Below, piece after piece: positions 51,366 to 56,400 of a stretch of 56,400 bases of DNA (position 1 is its first letter; every line of letters starts with the position of its first letter). The notes below the pieces were generated by a model. It was not told the origin of the DNA, did not search any database, and saw only the letters and a list, made by a program, of their open reading frames with translations. Source of the stretch: Candidatus Dependentiae bacterium (GTDB lineage Bacteria; Babelota; Babeliae; Babelales; Vermiphilaceae). The position numbers and the translations under genes are program-made. The stretch is from assembly GCA_026389015.1 (NCBI GenBank), contig JAPLIR010000006.1, forward strand, positions 1-56,400. Direction: 5' to 3'.

Positions 51366-53891
51366 ATGAATTCTCTACGCAATAAAAGATACAAAAAATA
51401 TGTTTTAACCGCCCTTTTATCAAGCATTTTGTGTACGACGTTTGTTATTTATTCAACGTCAACAGAAGATCCTACAAAACTAGAGTCTCAACGATCAGAC
51501 ACTGGTTCTCGCAAAATAAATGCTATAACGGTTCTTGATAATAAATACGTAACCGCTGAAGCAATCATTAGCCATGTGCCTTTTAAAGTAGGGGAACAAT
51601 TCGATCCGCGTAAAAAAAGCACTCTCATCAAAAATATTTATGATGGCCTTAAACGATTCAAAAACATCAGTGTCTATGGCGAGAATATCGGTGACGATTC
51701 ATTAAATCTGTATATCGTCGTTGAAGAAAAAAAATTATTAAAAAACGTTATCTTTGAAGGCAACAAACAACTGTCCGAAAAAGAAATTAAAGAAAAAATA
51801 AATTTCACCGATGTACCGGCAATTGATAAAGGCGAGTTGAAAAAATATGCCCAAGACATCAAAAAATTGTATCTTGATAAAGGCTACCACCGTATTGATA
51901 TCGACACTGATTTAGACATCACTGGCGACCAAGCAACCGCAATATTCAAAATCACAGAACATAGCAAATCACTCGTTAAACAAATACATTTCAAAGGCAA
52001 CAAGAACATCTCCAGCAAAGAATTGCGTGGCATTTTATATACACGCGAAGACTGGGTTCTGAGCTTTATGGATAAAGCCGGATCATATCATCCCGAACGA
52101 TTAGAAGCTGATAAACAGATGATTGAACAGCATTATCAAAATCATGGATACCTCCAAGCAAAAGTTGCTGATATTGATATTGATATGAATCCCGTCAACA
52201 GCAACATCATCCTCACCTTTGAAATTCAAGAAGGCGATCTATACACCATCAATGAAATTAAAATTCCTACCCCTGAAGACCAGGTGATTCCTGAAGCATA
52301 TTTGCTTTCGCAAATTCCTATCCGTCCAGGCGATCATTATTCACGAGAAGCAATTGTTGAAGCAATGAAGCGTCTTGAATTAATTTGGGGTAACCAAGGA
52401 TATGTCTTTACACACATCGATCCATCAATTCAACCAGATGAAGAAACAAAAACGGTCAATCTAGCCTTCTACACCGAACTGGGTAATAAAGTATTTTTAA
52501 ATAAGATCACCATTAAGGGTAATAAAAAAACAAGAGACCCTATTGTCCGTCGAAGATTGTTGCTCGAAGAAGGCGCATTGCTCACACAATCGCATATGGA
52601 TGCCTCAAAAAGTCGCGTCGAAGCACTCGGTTATTTTGATCAACGAGATGGCGTTAACTGGAAACTCATCCGCGTAGGCGACGATCAAGCAGATCTTGAT
52701 TTAATACTTAAGGAAACAAAAACCGGACGCTTCCACTTCAAGCTTGGTTTTGGCGGCGCAGGAGCAGATTTAAGCAATCCAACTTCAGGCATGTCAGTCG
52801 GAGCAGAATTGGCAGACACCAACTTATTTGGTAAAGGCATTCTGTTGAATCTTGAAACCAACTTAGCCAAAGAACAACAAAGTTTTAACTTCCATCTTGC
52901 ACAACCATGGCTTTTTGACAAACCAATCTCTGGCGCCATGGATATCTATCACAAACGTCCTACGTATGATGACTTTAGAAACGCTTCACCAATCCACGAA
53001 AGACTCACCGGTGGCGCAGTAACATCTGGTGTCTATATGCGCAACAGATTTATGGACGACACACAAGTGTTATTCAGTCTTGGTGTCGACAATGTGCGTT
53101 ATCAAAACCAATCATTGAGCAAAGAAGAAATTAGAAAGATGAGGGAGAATAATACTCCTATCGAACTACATACAACATTACCTTTTGGCTCTCCAGAAGC
53201 ACGTGCCTTCCAAACAATTCTTAACAAAGAATTTTCACCTGGCACCTATCTGTGGTTTGCTAACAACCTTGAGCAAGATACCCGTAACCATCCAATGCAT
53301 CCAAGCCGCGGTCATAAATGGCGCATAAGTAATCGATTCGCTTTCTCGGTAAAAGATAGTGCCATAGGATTCTATAAATTCGACTTAGATGGTACCTGGC
53401 TCACACCACTCATTGGTGAATATCTTTTAGTCTTCAAGCTTCATGCACATTTTGGATTTGTAACACCATTTTCTAATCACATAGTGCCGTATGGTGAATT
53501 ATATAATATAGGTGGACCTGCTAGTATCCGTGGTTGGTTATTCGGACAAATAGGCCCTAAACTTGCCGGCGATTCTATCGGCGCCAAAAAAGCTATGTTC
53601 ATTAACGCAGAATTAGTCTTCCCTATTACTCCCGATTTTAACATGAAGGGTGTATTCTTCTACGATGGTGGTTCAGGTTGGGATAATCCGTACGCCTGCT
53701 GCATAGATGTACCAGTAAATGATAATAACTTCAGCTACCGTCACGCGGTTGGCTTTGGTATTCGCATGCTCAACCCTATGCCAATTAAAGTTGATTGGGG
53801 CTTCAAGCTTGATCCACGCAAGAACAGACTCGATCCTCGAAGAAGTGAAAGCGCAAGCGAAGTACACTTTGGTATGACCTACGATTGGTAA
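51366..53891 (+). CDS. bamA: Outer-membrane assembly protein BamA (Omp85)
   Basis: 841 residues from ATG 51366, chosen for AGGAG nine bases upstream and because it starts a signal/anchor (KKYVLTALLSSILCTTFVIY). Several POTRA-type segments follow up to about residue 430, each with a KxIxFxGNK-like strand (LKNVIFEGNKQLSEKEIKEK, VKQIHFKGNKNISSKEL, LNKITIKGNKKTRDPIV). The barrel domain includes FGFGGAGADL-like strands, NIGGPASIRGWLFGQIGPK (the conserved RGW loop-6 motif) and ends FGMTYDW, with an aromatic C-terminal residue. BamA inserts beta-barrel proteins into the outer membrane, such as the porin-like product of 43874-46102. No skp gene follows. Confidence 0.96.
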   Translation: MNSLRNKRYKKYVLTALLSSILCTTFVIYSTSTEDPTKLESQRSDTGSRKINAITVLDNKYVTAEAIISHVPFKVGEQFDPRKKSTLIKNIYDGLKRFKNISVYGENIGDDSLNLYIVVEEKKLLKNVIFEGNKQLSEKEIKEKINFTDVPAIDKGELKKYAQDIKKLYLDKGYHRIDIDTDLDITGDQATAIFKITEHSKSLVKQIHFKGNKNISSKELRGILYTREDWVLSFMDKAGSYHPERLEADKQMIEQHYQNHGYLQAKVADIDIDMNPVNSNIILTFEIQEGDLYTINEIKIPTPEDQVIPEAYLLSQIPIRPGDHYSREAIVEAMKRLELIWGNQGYVFTHIDPSIQPDEETKTVNLAFYTELGNKVFLNKITIKGNKKTRDPIVRRRLLLEEGALLTQSHMDASKSRVEALGYFDQRDGVNWKLIRVGDDQADLDLILKETKTGRFHFKLGFGGAGADLSNPTSGMSVGAELADTNLFGKGILLNLETNLAKEQQSFNFHLAQPWLFDKPISGAMDIYHKRPTYDDFRNASPIHERLTGGAVTSGVYMRNRFMDDTQVLFSLGVDNVRYQNQSLSKEEIRKMRENNTPIELHTTLPFGSPEARAFQTILNKEFSPGTYLWFANNLEQDTRNHPMHPSRGHKWRISNRFAFSVKDSAIGFYKFDLDGTWLTPLIGEYLLVFKLHAHFGFVTPFSNHIVPYGELYNIGGPASIRGWLFGQIGPKLAGDSIGAKKAMFINAELVFPITPDFNMKGVFFYDGGSGWDNPYACCIDVPVNDNNFSYRHAVGFGIRMLNPMPIKVDWGFKLDPRKNRLDPRRSESASEVHFGMTYDW

Positions 53892-53940
53892 TAGTACCTT
53901 AACTTGCTTTAACTGTTTGTTTTAGCCATACAAGAATGAT

Positions 53941-53979
53941 AGCATCCTCTATAATAACCAAACTATTATAGAGGATGCT
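53941..53979 (+). promoter_or_regulatory. Perfect 16-bp inverted repeat covering the MFS gene start region
   Basis: AGCATCCTCTATAATA (53941-53956) pairs exactly with TATTATAGAGGATGCT (53964-53979) around a 7-nt loop. The right arm contains the GAGG ribosome binding site and an ATG (53975); the likely start ATG is at 53981. As RNA it would mask the ribosome binding site; as DNA it could be an operator. Confidence 0.65.
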
Positions 53980-53980
53980 T

Positions 53981-55198
53981 ATGTTTATACCCAAATGGCT
54001 TAACCGTAATATTATGGCACTCGGCGTTGTCAGCCTTCTGGCAGACTTATGCTCTGAAATGGCGACCGCAATATTACCCACATTTTTATTATCCATTGGC
54101 GGATCCGCCGCAACACTCGGCCTCATTGAAGGCCTATCAGAAGCTTCAATCAGTTTCATAAAAATTTTTTCCGGATGGTATAGCGACAAGCTCGGCAAAC
54201 GAAAACCATTTTCCGTCATTGGCTATTCTTTAACATCAATGGGTGTTGCCGTATTTGTAGTCGCAACACAATGGTATCATGTGCTTGTCGGTCGGCTCGT
54301 TGGACGCTTTGGTAAAGGCATCCGAGAACCATCCCGCGATGCACTTTTAGTAGAATCAACACCACCACAATTTTATGGAAGAATGTTTGGCTTTCATCGT
54401 GCCATGGATACTGTTGGTGCAATCTTGGGGCCATTACTCGCATTAGTTTTCATTAATCTTGTTGCATTACGTTGTATATTTCTCATCGCACTCATCCCCG
54501 GCATTCTTGCCGTGATAACAGTAATAGTATTCGTAGAAGAATCGCCACATTTACACTCGTTGCAGATGCCAATTATAAGCAGCATCCAAACACTCCCAAC
54601 ACAGTTTAAACAATTTTTAATTGCCGTACTTATTTTTGGCTTAGGAAATTTTACACACTCACTACTCATCATGCGCATCACGCAATTGTTAACCCCAACA
54701 CAAGGCCTTGTGGCTGCCGGCACTTTAGCAATCATTTTTTACACACTACACAATGTAATCTATGCCGCGTGTGCGTATCCGATTGGTTATCTTGCAGACC
54801 ATGTTAGTAAAAAAACGGTTCTCATTAGTGGCTATGGACTAACAGCACTCACATCACTGGGCTTCATGTTAAACACAACCAATATGATATTCATTGCTGC
54901 ACTATTTTTATTGGCAGGAGTTTCCATGGCAGCCACTGATGCAACAGAGCGAAGCATTGCCGCTGATTTACTGCCTGCCGACAAACGAGGTACCGGATAT
55001 GGCACATTGGCCATTGCTACGAGCATTGGCAGTCTTACCTCTAATATTACTGTTGGTTATGTATGGACCTATGTTTCACCCCAAGCTGGCTTTGGCTATA
55101 GCGCATTGCTGTGTTTATTAGGAACTTTACTATTAATTATAATAAAATTACCAACCAACGTTACACCACAAAAAAATATGCATAATATTTTAACGTGA
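53981..55198 (+). CDS. Major facilitator superfamily transporter
   Basis: 405 residues from ATG 53981, six bases after GAGG; an in-frame ATG at 53975 lies too close to it. About 12 hydrophobic segments, with the MFS loop motif GWYSDKLGKRKPFSVIGYSL between helices 2 and 3 and a related one, GYLADHVSKKTVLISGYGL, between helices 8 and 9. The substrate is unknown. An RGTGYG loop late in the protein resembles a group of uncharacterised bacterial MFS proteins. Expression may be controlled by the hairpin that spans its ribosome binding site. Confidence 0.88.
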   Translation: MFIPKWLNRNIMALGVVSLLADLCSEMATAILPTFLLSIGGSAATLGLIEGLSEASISFIKIFSGWYSDKLGKRKPFSVIGYSLTSMGVAVFVVATQWYHVLVGRLVGRFGKGIREPSRDALLVESTPPQFYGRMFGFHRAMDTVGAILGPLLALVFINLVALRCIFLIALIPGILAVITVIVFVEESPHLHSLQMPIISSIQTLPTQFKQFLIAVLIFGLGNFTHSLLIMRITQLLTPTQGLVAAGTLAIIFYTLHNVIYAACAYPIGYLADHVSKKTVLISGYGLTALTSLGFMLNTTNMIFIAALFLLAGVSMAATDATERSIAADLLPADKRGTGYGTLAIATSIGSLTSNITVGYVWTYVSPQAGFGYSALLCLLGTLLLIIIKLPTNVTPQKNMHNILT

Positions 55199-55291
55199 TA
55201 TATAAAATACCAGCGCAATCTTCTAGGTAATGACACCAGACCATCGTCAGCAGTAAGATTTATTTTTTAGACAGACTCTTGATAACAATAG

Positions 55292-55340
55292 TTTTTCAAA
55301 CTACAGAGCACTCATTGAAAGCACTCTGTAGTTTGAAAAA
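55292..55340. terminator. Bidirectional terminator
   Basis: A 17-bp perfect stem (55292-55308 with 55324-55340, TTTTTCAAACTACAGAG and its complement) lies between the MFS gene and the converging collagen-like gene. It has A/T runs on both sides. Confidence 0.85.
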
Positions 55341-55347
55341 AATTAGA

Positions 55348-56400
<1,053 letters not shown>

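Overview
The window looks like part of the chromosome of a Gram-negative bacterium that lives inside other cells. Evidence for an outer membrane is a BamA/Omp85 gene (51366-53891) and a porin-like barrel protein ending in Phe (43874-46102). Evidence for an energy-parasitic life is a Tlc-type ADP/ATP translocase (39677-41074). A very high share of the genes carry Sec signal peptides. My best guess is the candidate phylum Dependentiae (TM6) or a similar amoeba- or protist-associated lineage. This is inferred from gene content; no rRNA gene is present to test it.

Layout. (1) Bases 1-22819, minus strand: a 23-kb tandem array of about twelve paralogous secreted proteins. All share an N-terminal module (signal peptide, a V-[VI]-G-S motif, a GF..GF.L core) and one or more repetitive beta-solenoid modules with a FSY signature and an ESGL..-SGFLVYxNV end. 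Four members have a seven-blade WD40-like beta-propeller inserted between the two modules. One of these is broken. The leftmost member runs off the window and switches to 18/21-residue STGFLQSQ-D repeats. The order type III - I - II - II occurs twice in succession, as if a four-gene cassette had duplicated. (2) 22970-28253, minus strand: small secreted proteins, an exported endonuclease/exonuclease/phosphatase-fold protein, and a pair of unknown paralogues surrounded by copies of a GAGGTTA heptamer. (3) 28398-31549: HIT protein, a type II secretion/pilus F protein, a DUF167 protein, tRNA-Leu, tRNA-Ser and tRNA-Arg, followed by REP-like repeats and a GIY-YIG gene. (4) 31638-41501: metabolism and transport (exported PhyH-like dioxygenase, VanX-like dipeptidase, MscS, an exported HPRT-like phosphoribosyltransferase, an MsbA-like ABC exporter, acetyl-CoA synthetase, a peptidase E relative, ADP/ATP translocase, a Cys-rich secreted protein). 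(5) 41759-42900: tRNA-Ser and a cluster of the same repeats with a second GIY-YIG gene. (6) 43084-55198: MauE/DoxX-like protein, porin-like protein, a protein of four Cache-like repeats, a broken Bax-inhibitor-1 gene, thioredoxin, CysS, BamA and an MFS transporter. (7) 55348-56400, minus strand: the 3' part of a collagen-like Gly-X-Thr protein with a BclA/C1q-like C-terminal domain.

How the parts fit together. The solenoid/propeller array, the STGFLQSQ fibre-like protein and the collagen-like protein look like a large investment in surface or secreted structures, probably facing the host. BamA would assemble barrels such as the porin-like protein. Tlc would import host ATP. Exported HPRT, VanX-like and nuclease/phosphatase-fold enzymes could salvage host or cell-wall material outside the cytoplasm.

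The two most novel items are the modular, tandemly duplicated solenoid/propeller family, and the tRNA-linked repeat family. The latter exists both as long copies carrying a GIY-YIG gene and as short copies in which the gene is reduced to its two ends.
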